34,375 nt of DNA from Prochlorococcus sp. AG-409-B05 (GTDB taxonomy: Bacteria > Cyanobacteriota > Cyanobacteriia > PCC-6307 > Cyanobiaceae): positions 1 to 34,375 of the forward strand of contig QCJK01000017.1 of NCBI GenBank assembly GCA_003216075.1, in the 5' to 3' direction. Under the pieces are notes generated by a model, which ran no database searches, was not told the origin of the DNA, and saw only the letters and a list, made by a program, of their open reading frames with translations. Numbering within the stretch: position 1 is the stretch's first letter; each line of letters opens with the position of its first letter. The translations under genes were made by a program, and so were the position numbers. Shown here piece after piece: positions 14,844-26,946 of this stretch.

Positions 14844-15074
14844 ATGACTATTCCACTACTCTCTTGGGCCTGGGTTCTTTCAGGTTTAATTCTGATTTTG
14901 CTAGTACTTCTGCATAGCCCGAAGGGTGATGGAATGGGTGGAATAGCCTCAAGCGGTAGCTCTATGTTTACCAGTGCTAAAAGTGCAGAAGCTTCACTCA
15001 GCAGAGTTACTTGGACATTTTTAGCGATTTTTATGAGCCTTGCAATTATTCTTAGCGCCCGTTGGCTAAGCTAG
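14844..15074 (+). CDS. secG: Preprotein translocase subunit SecG
   Basis: The 76-residue membrane protein has two hydrophobic helices (about 6-25 and 55-73). Between them is the conserved cytoplasmic loop HSPKGDGMGGIASSGSSMF, as in SecG. It is the accessory subunit of the SecYEG channel in the plasma and probably thylakoid membranes. It lies directly behind gpmI, a pairing that I believe recurs in picocyanobacteria. Confidence 0.9.
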   Translation: MTIPLLSWAWVLSGLILILLVLLHSPKGDGMGGIASSGSSMFTSAKSAEASLSRVTWTFLAIFMSLAIILSARWLS

Positions 15075-15171
15075 AATCTAAATGTCTAAAGTACCTAAAC
15101 ACACTTAATGAATAATTTATAATCAACTCTATTTTAAAAGAAAGCCATTTTATTGATATTGAATTACACCT

Positions 15172-15408
15172 CTAATCTTGACCCTTATAAGATTCATAAG
15201 AAAGATGAACTATACCTTTTTCATCCATACATGGCAAACGTGCTCCCTGAAGTTCTTGATAACAGATAGGGAAATATGATTTATCAACTTTATTATATTC
15301 AACGAAACTTGCAATCCCTCTAAGTGAACTCACAATTGATCTTCGAAACTCTGGCCCAAACCAAATCAAGGCTAAAACAACTCCTATCAACAAATGCCTA
15401 ATCATCAT
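15172..15408 (-). CDS. Small hypothetical protein with N-terminal membrane segment
   Basis: I do not recognise this 78-residue protein. It starts with two Met codons in a row and a hydrophobic stretch (LLIGVVLALIWFG) that could be a signal anchor, followed by a soluble tail containing two Cys residues (YFPICYQ and RLPCMDEKG). A secreted or membrane-anchored protein with one disulfide would fit. It converges on secG and is followed on the same strand, upstream, by another small unknown. Confidence 0.5.
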   Translation of the reverse strand: MMIRHLLIGVVLALIWFGPEFRRSIVSSLRGIASFVEYNKVDKSYFPICYQELQGARLPCMDEKGIVHLSYESYKGQD

Positions 15409-15492
15409 AAATGACTTATAAGGACTAGATTGGATGAATAGTCAAGAATTAACTTCATACCTCCTCAACAATAAAATTTATATAAAATTGCT

Positions 15493-15723
15493 TCACTCAA
15501 TCCCTCCACTGATTGTCTCAGCATAGAAAACTTGTCCAGAAGTAGTCATCATTAATTTATTCCATTCTCCATCTTCTGTTTTCAGAGCAACCTCTAAAAC
15601 CTTTTCAAAGCCTTGATTTGTCGTCCACTCTCTCACCCAATACTGGTTCTCGTGATCAAATTCATACCCCTTTGACTTAAGAAGCGAACGAACGGTTAGT
15701 TCCCTTGCAAAAGCATCATCCAT
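15493..15723 (-). CDS. Small hypothetical soluble protein (76 aa)
   Basis: The family is not recognised. The product is acidic, with a VRSLLKSKGYEFDHENQYWVREW segment that resembles short conserved picocyanobacterial proteins, then a beta-like end (KLMMTTSGQVFYAETI). There is no signal peptide or metal motif. It lies 84 bases upstream of the 78-residue gene on the same strand, so the two might share a transcript. The start ATG at 15723 is the first in frame. Confidence 0.6.
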   Translation of the reverse strand: MDDAFARELTVRSLLKSKGYEFDHENQYWVREWTTNQGFEKVLEVALKTEDGEWNKLMMTTSGQVFYAETISGGIE

Positions 15724-16047
15724 CTCTATTCCCTCAACTTGCGACTACTCAATTACTAGCAACAGATTTTGAACTTGGTACAAAATTTAAATTGCAATGC
15801 TTATAGTCTCTAGATTTTTAAAAAGCTCAATCTCAATATTCATGATTATCTTCAATATTTTTGCTCAACAAAAGTCAAGATAATATTTGCTTTTTCAAAA
15901 AGAGAGAAGATTCAGGTTGAAACAAAAACACTCTAAATTTTTTCAAGTTTTCCTGAACTTTATAGGAGAAAAAAAGAAAAAGGACTGGGTCCAAACCCAG
16001 TCCTTATCCTTAAATCAAATTGACTTGTGACTTAACTCTCAACAGCC
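15724..16047. other. Intergenic interval downstream of groEL
   Basis: The 324 AT-rich bases hold the groEL terminator near 15964-16005 and presumably the promoter of the 76-residue gene. I see no gene, tRNA or repeat in the remainder. Confidence 0.6.
15964..16005 (-). terminator. Strong intrinsic terminator of groESL
   Basis: A perfect 11-bp stem (15980-15990 with 15995-16005) with a 4-base loop is followed on the minus strand by a T-rich tract (TTTCTTTTTTTCTCC). It lies 42 bases beyond the groEL stop and is the clearest rho-independent terminator in the window. Confidence 0.93.
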
Positions 16048-17730
<1,683 letters not shown>

Positions 17731-17764
17731 TTAGTAAATTCAGGTCTACTTACAACCTGAAAGG

Positions 17765-18076
17765 TCAGTTGACGACTGCCAATATGTCCTTCTCAGACAA
17801 AAGAACATACTCATCACTGCCAAGCTTGATATCAGTACCTGCATACTTGCTGTAAAGGACCTTGTCACCAACTCCAACTTCTGGAGACTGACGAGATCCA
17901 TCATCATTGCGCTTGCCAGGTCCTACCTGAGCAACTTCGCCAACTTGAGGCTTCTCTTTTGCAGTATCTGGCAGAAGAATTCCTCCTGCAGTCTTTTCTT
18001 CAGATTCAGAGACTTTGACAAAAACACGATCTCCAAGGGGTTTGACAGTGGAGACACTTAAAGAAACAGCTGCCAT
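17765..18076 (-). CDS. groES: Co-chaperonin GroES (10 kDa)
   Basis: The 103-residue protein has the GroES fold markers: [19 protein letters not shown], the mobile-loop region [37 protein letters not shown] and the final [14 protein letters not shown]. It caps GroEL during folding. It is the first gene of the groES-groEL operon, and a CIRCE operator lies 55 bases upstream of its ATG. Confidence 0.97.
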   Translation of the reverse strand: MAAVSLSVSTVKPLGDRVFVKVSESEEKTAGGILLPDTAKEKPQVGEVAQVGPGKRNDDGSRQSPEVGVGDKVLYSKYAGTDIKLGSDEYVLLSEKDILAVVN

Positions 18077-18123
18077 GGATTAATGCAGGAGCAAGAACAA
18101 AACGCCAATTAGCGTCGAGATAA

Positions 18124-18145
18124 AACTTGAGCTAGCACTCAAGTT
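18124..18145 (-). promoter_or_regulatory. 8-bp hairpin overlapping the CIRCE arm in the groES leader
   Basis: Arms 18124-18131 and 18138-18145 (AACTTGAG/CTCAAGTT) form a perfect 8-bp inverted repeat around a 6-base loop. It shares the promoter-distal CIRCE arm. In RNA it would compete with CIRCE pairing. A role is not demonstrated. Confidence 0.5.
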
Positions 18146-18158
18146 CGACGAGTGCCAA
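18132..18158 (-). promoter_or_regulatory. CIRCE operator (HrcA site) upstream of groES
   Basis: On the minus strand the site reads TTGGCACTC, nine bases, GAGTGCTAG. It matches the CIRCE consensus TTAGCACTC-N9-GAGTGCTAA at all but one base in each arm, with the exact 9-base spacer. HrcA binds CIRCE to repress chaperonin genes outside stress. It lies within the 228-base region shared with atpD. Confidence 0.92.
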
Positions 18159-18301
18159 CCTATGACCATCTGTTGAAGTAAGCCACAGTCAATCTGTGCG
18201 GTTGACCGAACCCTCAAGCTTAAAGACATACAAAGTGGTAATGTTGCGCGGCTCAGGAAGGGCATGCGCGTGTAGCGCACTTCATTACTTTAATTTCCTA
18301 A

Positions 18302-19771
<1,470 letters not shown>

Positions 19772-19775
19772 AAAC

Positions 19776-19809
19776 AAGTCAGGTAGTTAATACTTAAACC
19801 ACCTGACTT
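19776..19809 (+). promoter_or_regulatory. Intercistronic hairpin between atpD and atpC
   Basis: A perfect 9-bp stem (AAGTCAGGT at 19776-19784, ACCTGACTT at 19801-19809) with a 16-base loop begins five bases after the atpD stop. No T-tract follows, so it is more likely an mRNA-stability or processing element than a full terminator. Confidence 0.6.
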
Positions 19810-19857
19810 CCATTCCTCAATCAATTACTCCATCTGACTTACAAACCCTTTTAACCA

Positions 19858-20268
19858 ATGTCACTCAACCTCCGCGTTCTGGCACCGGACCAGAGTGTAT
19901 TCAATGAAACAGTAGAAGAGGTAATACTACCAAGTACTACCGGGCTCCTTGGCATATTGCCTGGACACATATCAATGGTTACTGCACTTGATATTGGTGT
20001 TCTAAGAGTTCTGAAAGATGGTCAATGGGGTTCTATTGCATTAATGGGAGGGTTTGCAGAAGTCGAATCAAATGATGTAACTGTCCTAGTGAATGGAGCA
20101 GAACTAGGAAGCAATATTGATCCAACTTCCGCAGAAGCTGAACTAGAAAAGGCCCAAAATGAATTTATTCAATTAGAAGGTCAACCCACTTCTCCAGAGA
20201 AGGTCAAAGCACAACAAAGTTTAAATCGCGCGAGAGCAAGACTTCAAGCAACAACATCAGATAAATAA
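19858..20268 (+). CDS. atpC: ATP synthase F1 subunit epsilon
   Basis: The 136-residue protein has the epsilon beta-sandwich (LNLRVLAPDQSVFNETVEEVILPSTTG, then LGILPGHISMVTAL) and a C-terminal two-helix region (AEAELEKAQNEF and QQSLNRARARLQ). Epsilon connects the c-ring to gamma in the rotor and can inhibit ATP hydrolysis. It is paired with atpD, as usual in cyanobacteria. The transaldolase-like gene begins 19 bases after its stop on the same strand. Confidence 0.96.
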   Translation: MSLNLRVLAPDQSVFNETVEEVILPSTTGLLGILPGHISMVTALDIGVLRVLKDGQWGSIALMGGFAEVESNDVTVLVNGAELGSNIDPTSAEAELEKAQNEFIQLEGQPTSPEKVKAQQSLNRARARLQATTSDK

Positions 20269-20287
20269 AATAGTCGGTCCATATTGA

Positions 20288-20959
20288 GTGAATCTTAAAC
20301 TCTTATTAGATAGTGCCAGTCCAGACATTTGGAAAGAATGGTTACCTTCAGGTTTATTTTCAGGAATAACAACCAACCCTACTTTGCTTCACAGGGCTAA
20401 TCAGCCTTGTACCTTAAGGAATATTCAACAACTTGCCAAGGAAGCAGAAGCCTTAAATTGCAAAGAACTTCATCTTCAAGCATGGGGCACTGATATTTTA
20501 GATTTAATTAATTGCGGCTTATCCCTTGCCAATCTGAATACTTCTAATATGAAAGTATATGTCAAGATACCAGTAACACCTATAGGGATTTATGCCGGGA
20601 AAAAATTAATCTCTTCAAACATCCCTGTTACTTTTACCGCTTGCTATGAAGTGAAACAAGTACTGATATCATCGGCCTTGAACGCTAAATATATCGCACC
20701 ATACTTAGGACGTATCACAGACCAAGGCAGAAAAGGACTAGACGAAATAGTAAGAATGAAAGACATATTAAATGGTCTTAATAGTGAATGTAAATTATTG
20801 GTAGCAAGCTTACGGACTGTAGAAGAGCTATGTCATTTATCTATCCATGGCATTCAGGACTTTACAATCAATTCTGATCTCGCCAAAGAACTAGTTAAAT
20901 CTTCCTCTACAGCAAAAGCAGCGAATGTATTCGAAAAAGATGTTATGTCAAATTTATAA
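20288..20959 (+). CDS. Short transaldolase / fructose-6-phosphate aldolase family protein (TalC-like)
   Basis: The 223-residue TIM-barrel protein matches the short TalC/FSA type: LLLDSASPDIWKEW, SGITTNPTLLHR, the Schiff-base lysine in VYVKIPVT (Lys93), IPVTFTACYEVKQVLISSA, and YIAPYLGRITDQG. It would transfer dihydroxyacetone or cleave fructose-6-phosphate; which one cannot be told by eye. The start is GTG directly after an in-frame TGA. It is only 19 bases after atpC, so it is probably transcribed with atpD-atpC. The long TalB transaldolase, usual in cyanobacteria, is not in the window. Cyanophages carry a related short talC, so relationship to phage copies is worth testing. Confidence 0.82.
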   Translation: MNLKLLLDSASPDIWKEWLPSGLFSGITTNPTLLHRANQPCTLRNIQQLAKEAEALNCKELHLQAWGTDILDLINCGLSLANLNTSNMKVYVKIPVTPIGIYAGKKLISSNIPVTFTACYEVKQVLISSALNAKYIAPYLGRITDQGRKGLDEIVRMKDILNGLNSECKLLVASLRTVEELCHLSIHGIQDFTINSDLAKELVKSSSTAKAANVFEKDVMSNL

Positions 20960-20997
20960 TTCCTGTTTTTAGGTAATGACCGAATCTGATATCAAAA

Positions 20998-21540
<543 letters not shown>

Positions 21541-21590
21541 TCATCAAAGGACTAACCTAACAGTTCCGGTGAACAATTTAACCCAGAGAC

Positions 21591-22370
21591 TTGAAAGGCC
21601 TTCTCTTATTTGACATCGATGGTGTGATTCGCGATGTGACAAGGAGTTATCGCCTTGCAATCCAGGAAACTGTAAAGCACTTCACTCAATGGAAGCCAGC
21701 CATTGAAGACATAGACGCACTCAAAGCCGAAGGTTGCTGGAATAACGACTGGGACGCAAGTTTTGAACTAGTTAAGCGTTATCTTGTGGCAAATAAAAAG
21801 CAATCAGATTGTCCTAGCAGAATCAAAATAATCGAAGTATTTAGCAACTTCTATTTCGGAGATGAGACTAGTAGAGAAAATGAAAGTTGGACAGGATTCA
21901 TCAGAAATGAGCCATTACTAGTCAATCAAAAGTTTTTTGAAAAACTGACCATAGAAGGATTGACATGGGGTTTTGTAAGTGGAGCAGAACCACCTTCAGC
22001 AAAATATGTTTTGGAAACTCGATTAGGCCTCACACAACCGCCCTTAATTGCAATGGGTGACGCCCCAGACAAACCTAATCCAACTGGCCTAACTCAACTA
22101 GCAAGCTCAATTCTAGGAGGACAGCTTGGCTCAGGCTGCCCACCCATTGCGTATCTTGGAGATACCGTTGCTGATGTAATAACAATTAAGCAAGCACGAA
22201 AAAAATTTCCAGATCAAAAATTTGTAAGTTTTGCAATAGCACCACCTCATTTACATTCTCTAAAAGCCCAATCAAAGAGAATCATTTATGAAAGCAATTT
22301 AAAAAAAGCTGGCGCAGATTATATTCTCAATTCAATACATGAAATCATTGAGCATGTGATGAACTGGTAA
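21591..22370 (+). CDS. HAD-superfamily hydrolase, subfamily IA (TIGR01548-like)
   Basis: The 259-residue protein has the HAD aspartate nucleophile motif LLFDIDGVIRD (Asp8, Asp10), a helical cap of about residues 20-100, the motif II segment WGFVSGAEP, the lysine in MGDAPDKPNP, and motif III YLGDTVADV. It resembles the cyanobacterial phosphatase-like group TIGR01548, whose substrate is unknown. The start is a TTG: a stop codon lies four codons upstream and no ATG is in frame before it. It diverges from PSRP-3 and converges on pepP. Confidence 0.85.
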   Translation: MKGLLLFDIDGVIRDVTRSYRLAIQETVKHFTQWKPAIEDIDALKAEGCWNNDWDASFELVKRYLVANKKQSDCPSRIKIIEVFSNFYFGDETSRENESWTGFIRNEPLLVNQKFFEKLTIEGLTWGFVSGAEPPSAKYVLETRLGLTQPPLIAMGDAPDKPNPTGLTQLASSILGGQLGSGCPPIAYLGDTVADVITIKQARKKFPDQKFVSFAIAPPHLHSLKAQSKRIIYESNLKKAGADYILNSIHEIIEHVMNW

Positions 22371-22467
22371 AAAGCACTCAGTCCACTTAAAGAAATCCCT
22401 AAAACACTATTCAATCTGGTCATTCTAAAGCATCAAATCTATCTTTTTCGATTAAATAACAAGAACT

Positions 22468-23787
22468 CTAATATTCTAATGCATCAACTTGCTTAAGGGC
22501 CTTTTGGCTAAGTACTTCAGGCTTATATTTATCAACCAAAACATCATCTTCAATACGAATTCCTATTCCTTTCCAACGATTATGTATTTCAGGCTGTCCT
22601 TCTGGCACTGGAAGACGATCACTTATATATAAACCAGGTTCAACTGTTAAAACCATACCTTGCTCTAGTTCCACATTATAATCACCTAATCGATAAGCAC
22701 CTACATCATGAACATCTAATCCCAACCAATGTCCAGTCCGATGCATATAAAGATGTCGATATGAATCATTCTCAATTATAGAGTCAATAGTTCCTTTCAA
22801 TAGGCCAAGTTCTAAAAGTCCGCGCACTAAGATTCTTAAAGCTGTCATATGAACTCCATCTGCATTTTGGCCAAGTACAACTGAATCAATTGCTGCAATC
22901 TGCGCTTCTAATACAACTTCATAAATAGCTTTTTGCTCACTTGTAAAACGACCATTAATAGGGAATGTACGAGTTATATCCCCGTTGTAATAGTCCATTA
23001 ATGAGCAACCTGCATCAATCAAAAGTAATTCGCCATCACGCAAAGGAGAACTATTTTCGGTGTAATGAAGTATGCAAGCATTATCTCCTCCTGCAACGAT
23101 TGAACCATATGCAGGCCCTCTAGCACCTTGCTCTAAAAAGTGTTGCTCAATCACAGCTTGTATTTGACGTTCAGTCATTCCAGGTCGAACCTTGCTCCTC
23201 GCCAACTCATGGGCTTCTGCAGAAATGCGAGCTGCTTCACGCATACGTTCTATTTCTAGCGGTTCCTTTCTTAATCTCAATTGATGAAGCAATGGGCAGG
23301 GAGGGGCCAAAGTCATTGCAGCAGAGCCTGTTCGCGGCAAATGTTCAAGCTGCTCAGCCCAAACCTGCATCACTAAAGGTTCGATTTTTGGATGCTTACC
23401 TACTCGAAACGCTATACCATCAGCACCTTTTAAATAATCTGTCAGGCGTTCTGAGAATTCATCAATTGAGTGAGCAACATCAGCACCATAATTGTTAACA
23501 GCATCTTCTACCCCACAACGAAAACCATTCCAGACTTCGATTCCAGACTCTTTTGGCAATACAAACAATACAAATTGTTCTCCTTGCGAGCGATTAGGCA
23601 AAAATAAAGCCACAGCCTCAGGTTCATCAAAACCCGTGAGATACCAAAAATCACTATCTTGACGAAATGGGTACTGACAATCTGCATGATGAGGAACCAT
23701 ATTGGCTGCAGGGATAATTGCAGCCTTTCCATCTAGTTGAGCCAGGAAGCGAGCTCGGCGCTGGAGAAAGACATTCAAATTGGTCAC
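22468..23787 (-). CDS. pepP: Xaa-Pro aminopeptidase (M24B), PepP-like
   Basis: The 439-residue enzyme removes N-terminal residues before proline. The aminopeptidase-P N-terminal domain covers about 1-170 (AAIIPAANMVPHHADCQYPFRQDSDFWYLTGF spans the typical opening). The pita-bread domain follows, with the dinuclear metal ligands in LLIDAGCSLMDYYNGDITRTFP, in the His motif HRTGHWLGLDVHD, in VEPGLY and in RIEDDVLV. The full set of ligands is present, so it should be active. It is alone in its unit, with 254 bases upstream shared with the divergent CNNM operon. Confidence 0.93.
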   Translation of the reverse strand: MTNLNVFLQRRARFLAQLDGKAAIIPAANMVPHHADCQYPFRQDSDFWYLTGFDEPEAVALFLPNRSQGEQFVLFVLPKESGIEVWNGFRCGVEDAVNNYGADVAHSIDEFSERLTDYLKGADGIAFRVGKHPKIEPLVMQVWAEQLEHLPRTGSAAMTLAPPCPLLHQLRLRKEPLEIERMREAARISAEAHELARSKVRPGMTERQIQAVIEQHFLEQGARGPAYGSIVAGGDNACILHYTENSSPLRDGELLLIDAGCSLMDYYNGDITRTFPINGRFTSEQKAIYEVVLEAQIAAIDSVVLGQNADGVHMTALRILVRGLLELGLLKGTIDSIIENDSYRHLYMHRTGHWLGLDVHDVGAYRLGDYNVELEQGMVLTVEPGLYISDRLPVPEGQPEIHNRWKGIGIRIEDDVLVDKYKPEVLSQKALKQVDALEY

Positions 23788-24041
23788 AGAGAGATAGATC
23801 TTCTATGGGAAATGAGGATAAAAATCAAGCAAAACTAGTTGGCTCTGCTCTTTAGATTTGAATGTAACCCGAGTTCAGGCCAATTCCTTAATGAACTGCT
23901 GGACATCTAAGTAGATCCTCGCAAGGATTAGTTCGGTCTTATCCAAATGACAATTTCTAATTGATCTATGTCTTGTCTTTTAGCAGAAGGAAGTTTTTCT
24001 GTATTAATGAGCTGCAAAACACCTATCAAAAGTTCTAAAGA

Positions 24042-25040
24042 ATGAACACAGACCTTCTTTCTCTGGCACTTCTTGTTCTGGTCGTATTGGTAGGTTCTGC
24101 GCTTTGTTCAGGAGTAGAAGCAGCACTACTAACAGTTAATCCCATACGTGTTCATGAACTTGCTGCAAGACCTCAACCTGTAAGAGGAGCTAAGCGACTA
24201 GCCAAGCTGCGAAAAAGACTTGGACGAACACTAACTGTACTTGTCATCGCAAATAACGGTTTCAATATCTTTGGGAGTTTAATGCTAGGAAGTTATGCGA
24301 CATTCGTCTTTGAACAACGAAATATCAGTGGAGTCGCTCTCCCTTTATTTTCAGTAGGGTTAACGATTCTTGTAATTCTGCTAGGAGAAATATTACCCAA
24401 GTCCTTAGGCAGTCGTCTCGCCATACAAATAGCTTTAGCCAGTGCTCCAATCCTCCATTTATTTAGCCTAATAATGCGGCCACTGTTGTTGCTTTTAGAG
24501 AAATTGCTACCAGTCATTACAGCCGAGAACGAACTCAACACCGATGAGGAAGAAATACGTCAGATGGCCAGGCTAGGGTCTCAAAAAGGCCAAATAGAAC
24601 CAGATGAGGCAGCAATGATCTCAAAGGTATTTCAACTCAATGATTTAACCGCAAGAGACTTAATGACCCCTAGAGTCGCAGCTCCTACTCTGAATGGTTC
24701 AACTAGCCTTGAAAAACTACGTGAAACACTGCTCACGAACACTGATCCATGGTGGGTAGTACTTGGAGAGGAAGTTGACAAAGTTTTAGGGGTTGCCAAT
24801 CGTGAATGTTTACTCACAGCTTTGCTTAAGGGAAATGGTCAACTAACAGCTGCTGATCTCAGCGAAGGTGTTGCGTTTGTCCCAGAAATGATTCGAGTCG
24901 ACAGATTATTAACTAGCTTCAATGATGACAAAAGAGGAGTAAGGGTTGTCGTTGATGAATTTGGAGGTTTTGTTGGTTTAATCGGTGCTGAAGCGGTTTT
25001 AGCAGTACTTGCAGGTTGGTGGAGGAAATCAAGCTCATGA
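24042..25040 (+). CDS. CNNM/DUF21 transmembrane protein with CBS domains (HlyC/CorC-related), short form
   Basis: The 332-residue membrane protein begins with a DUF21/CNNM domain of three to four helices (SLALLVLVVLVGSALCSGVEAALL, then ANNGFNIFGSLMLGS and the ILPKSLGS turn). A cytoplasmic segment with DEEEIRQMARLG leads to a CBS pair (DLMTPRVAAPTL and VVVDEFGGFVGLI). CNNM proteins move or sense magnesium or other cations. The C-terminal CorC/HlyC transporter-associated domain of longer relatives is missing: the chain ends just after the second CBS. Its stop overlaps the next gene's start as ATGA. Confidence 0.87.
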   Translation: MNTDLLSLALLVLVVLVGSALCSGVEAALLTVNPIRVHELAARPQPVRGAKRLAKLRKRLGRTLTVLVIANNGFNIFGSLMLGSYATFVFEQRNISGVALPLFSVGLTILVILLGEILPKSLGSRLAIQIALASAPILHLFSLIMRPLLLLLEKLLPVITAENELNTDEEEIRQMARLGSQKGQIEPDEAAMISKVFQLNDLTARDLMTPRVAAPTLNGSTSLEKLRETLLTNTDPWWVVLGEEVDKVLGVANRECLLTALLKGNGQLTAADLSEGVAFVPEMIRVDRLLTSFNDDKRGVRVVVDEFGGFVGLIGAEAVLAVLAGWWRKSSS

Positions 25041-26362
25041 CATCTACTCCGTCAACGGCTGAAAGATCAAGACTATTGCTTGAACATTGGAGAAAGAACT
25101 TAACTCTTACAACTTTGGAAAAAAAACAACTAGCTGGGGAGTTAAAGATTCTTGATTGTCAATTAGAACGTTTAAAGAAAAAAATATTGCGGATAGCAGT
25201 TTTTGGGCGAGTTGGAGTTGGCAAATCCAGCCTCTTAAATGCATTACTGGGGGAAGAATTCTTTTCTACTGATGTAGCTCATGGTTGCACTAGAAACACA
25301 CAAACAGTGCTGTGGAAACAACCAATCAAACCTCTACAATCTATTTATCTTATTGATACTCCTGGCATTGACGAGATTTCAGCCAAGGCAAGAGGCAGAC
25401 TGGCGGCTCGCGTGGCTCTTCAATCTGATTTAGTTTTATTAGTTCTTGATAGTGATATCACCAATATCGAACTAGATGCACTAGAAGTCCTGCTAAGTAG
25501 TGGCAAGCCTATTTTTCTAGTCCTCAATCGCTCAGATCAATGGGCAAACAGTGAATTAAAGGAGCTCATGCGAAGCATTCACAATCGTCTTCCTTCAGGA
25601 TTGAATAAACTACCTTTGGAAGCCGTCGCTGCAGCACCACGTGAATGTCAACTACAAGTCAATGGACGAATCCGCAGCATAATTCGTCCCCCTCAAATAA
25701 AATCTCTTCATCACTCTCTAGTAAATCTACTTACAGATCAAGGAGAACTTCTGCTTGCACTAAATGCACTTCGACAAGCAGATCATTTTCAGCAATCACT
25801 TAAAAATGGAAGACTAACTAGAAGTAAAACTGCTGCACAAAGTCTCATTGGCAAATTTGCTGCAATAAAAGCCTCTGGAGTCGCTGCCAACCCTTTATTA
25901 ATTCTAGATCTTGCAGGTGGTTTAGCATGCGATACAGCGCTAATTATTCAACTAAGCAAATTATATGGATTAGAGATGGGAGGTTATTCAGCAAGACAAT
26001 TGCTCAAACGCCTCTCCCTCTATAACTCTTTACTAGGTGGAGCTCAATTTGGGATTCAATTTGCACTAGGAGCTTTACGACAACTGCTAATAATAACTAC
26101 ACCTTTGACTGGAGGTTTGACTCTTGCACCAGCTGCACCTATTGCAATAGCTCAAGCTGCCTTGGCAATACACACTACAAAACTGACAGGCCGCTTAGCA
26201 GCACAAACATTTCTAAACAGCAAGCAATCAAAGGGAGGAGGCCAACCAAGTTCAATGTTGCGCCGACTTGCAAAAAGCGACCCCGCAACAAAACATTGGT
26301 TGGAAATCTGGCCAAAAAATATAAAAACCAATCCAATCAATATTCAAGTTCTGCTCCCGTGA
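25037..26362 (+). CDS. TrmE/Era-like GTPase with C-terminal DUF697-type membrane-associated domain
   Basis: The protein has 441 residues from the ATG that overlaps the previous stop (ATGA); GGAGG lies about 12 bases upstream. Motifs are the P-loop GRVGVGKSS (57-65), TxN-type G2 in GCTRNTQTV, G3 IDTPGIDE and G4 LNRSDQW. The last 150 residues form a helical, partly hydrophobic region (LLILDLAGGLACDTALIIQL and GLTLAPAAPIAIAQAALAI) like DUF697, found on membrane-associated GTPases. An envelope stress or membrane-organising role has been suggested for such proteins but is unproven. The coupled CNNM membrane protein supports a membrane site of action. Confidence 0.82.
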   Translation: MTSTPSTAERSRLLLEHWRKNLTLTTLEKKQLAGELKILDCQLERLKKKILRIAVFGRVGVGKSSLLNALLGEEFFSTDVAHGCTRNTQTVLWKQPIKPLQSIYLIDTPGIDEISAKARGRLAARVALQSDLVLLVLDSDITNIELDALEVLLSSGKPIFLVLNRSDQWANSELKELMRSIHNRLPSGLNKLPLEAVAAAPRECQLQVNGRIRSIIRPPQIKSLHHSLVNLLTDQGELLLALNALRQADHFQQSLKNGRLTRSKTAAQSLIGKFAAIKASGVAANPLLILDLAGGLACDTALIIQLSKLYGLEMGGYSARQLLKRLSLYNSLLGGAQFGIQFALGALRQLLIITTPLTGGLTLAPAAPIAIAQAALAIHTTKLTGRLAAQTFLNSKQSKGGGQPSSMLRRLAKSDPATKHWLEIWPKNIKTNPINIQVLLP

Positions 26363-26946
26363 ATTCAGAAATTGGCCCAATAGCGCTATTAGGCACAAGC
26401 GCTGATCCTCCAACATGCGGTCATCAAGCTCTCCTCTGTGGGTTGCTAAATCTTTTTCCGAGAGTAGTCACCTGGGCCAGTGACAATCCAAGTAAAGAAC
26501 ATTTGACATCTCTAGAAACAAGGCATCAACTACTTGATGCACTAGTTGTAGACATTGATAATCCACGTTTAAAACTAATTCAAGATCTAAGTAGCCCTTG
26601 GACTATTACAACCCTTGAACGAGCATCACAACTCTGGCCAATGGCTGAATTAATCTTTGTTGTTGGCAGCGACCTGGCTGGGCAAATTCCAACCTGGACT
26701 CAAGCTCAAGATTTATTGAGATTAGCGCGTGTAGGCATTGCACCACGAGAAGGCTGGCCTATCAAAAAAACACAAATCAATACTCTTCAAGCATTAGGAG
26801 GACGGATTGATTTACTCCCTCTAAAAACCCCTCCTACTGCAAGCTCAATCATAAGAAAAAAGCCCAAGCTTTCCCAAATTCCAGCTGCGATAGTTCCAAT
26901 ATTAGAAGAACGCAATTTGTATGGCCTCAAAACAAGTAGTCAATGA
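26359..26946 (+). CDS. nadD: Nicotinate-nucleotide adenylyltransferase NadD
   Basis: The 195-residue protein (GTG start) makes nicotinate adenine dinucleotide, the step before NadE. The nucleotidyltransferase motif is LLGTSADPPTCGHQALL (about 11-27), a variant of GGSFDPIHxGH, and the C-terminal motif is TASSIIRKK. The GTG overlaps the previous stop as GTGA; a longer reading from 26296 would lie inside the GTPase gene and is unlikely. Its end overlaps the nadE start as ATGA. Confidence 0.9.
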   Translation: MNSEIGPIALLGTSADPPTCGHQALLCGLLNLFPRVVTWASDNPSKEHLTSLETRHQLLDALVVDIDNPRLKLIQDLSSPWTITTLERASQLWPMAELIFVVGSDLAGQIPTWTQAQDLLRLARVGIAPREGWPIKKTQINTLQALGGRIDLLPLKTPPTASSIIRKKPKLSQIPAAIVPILEERNLYGLKTSSQ

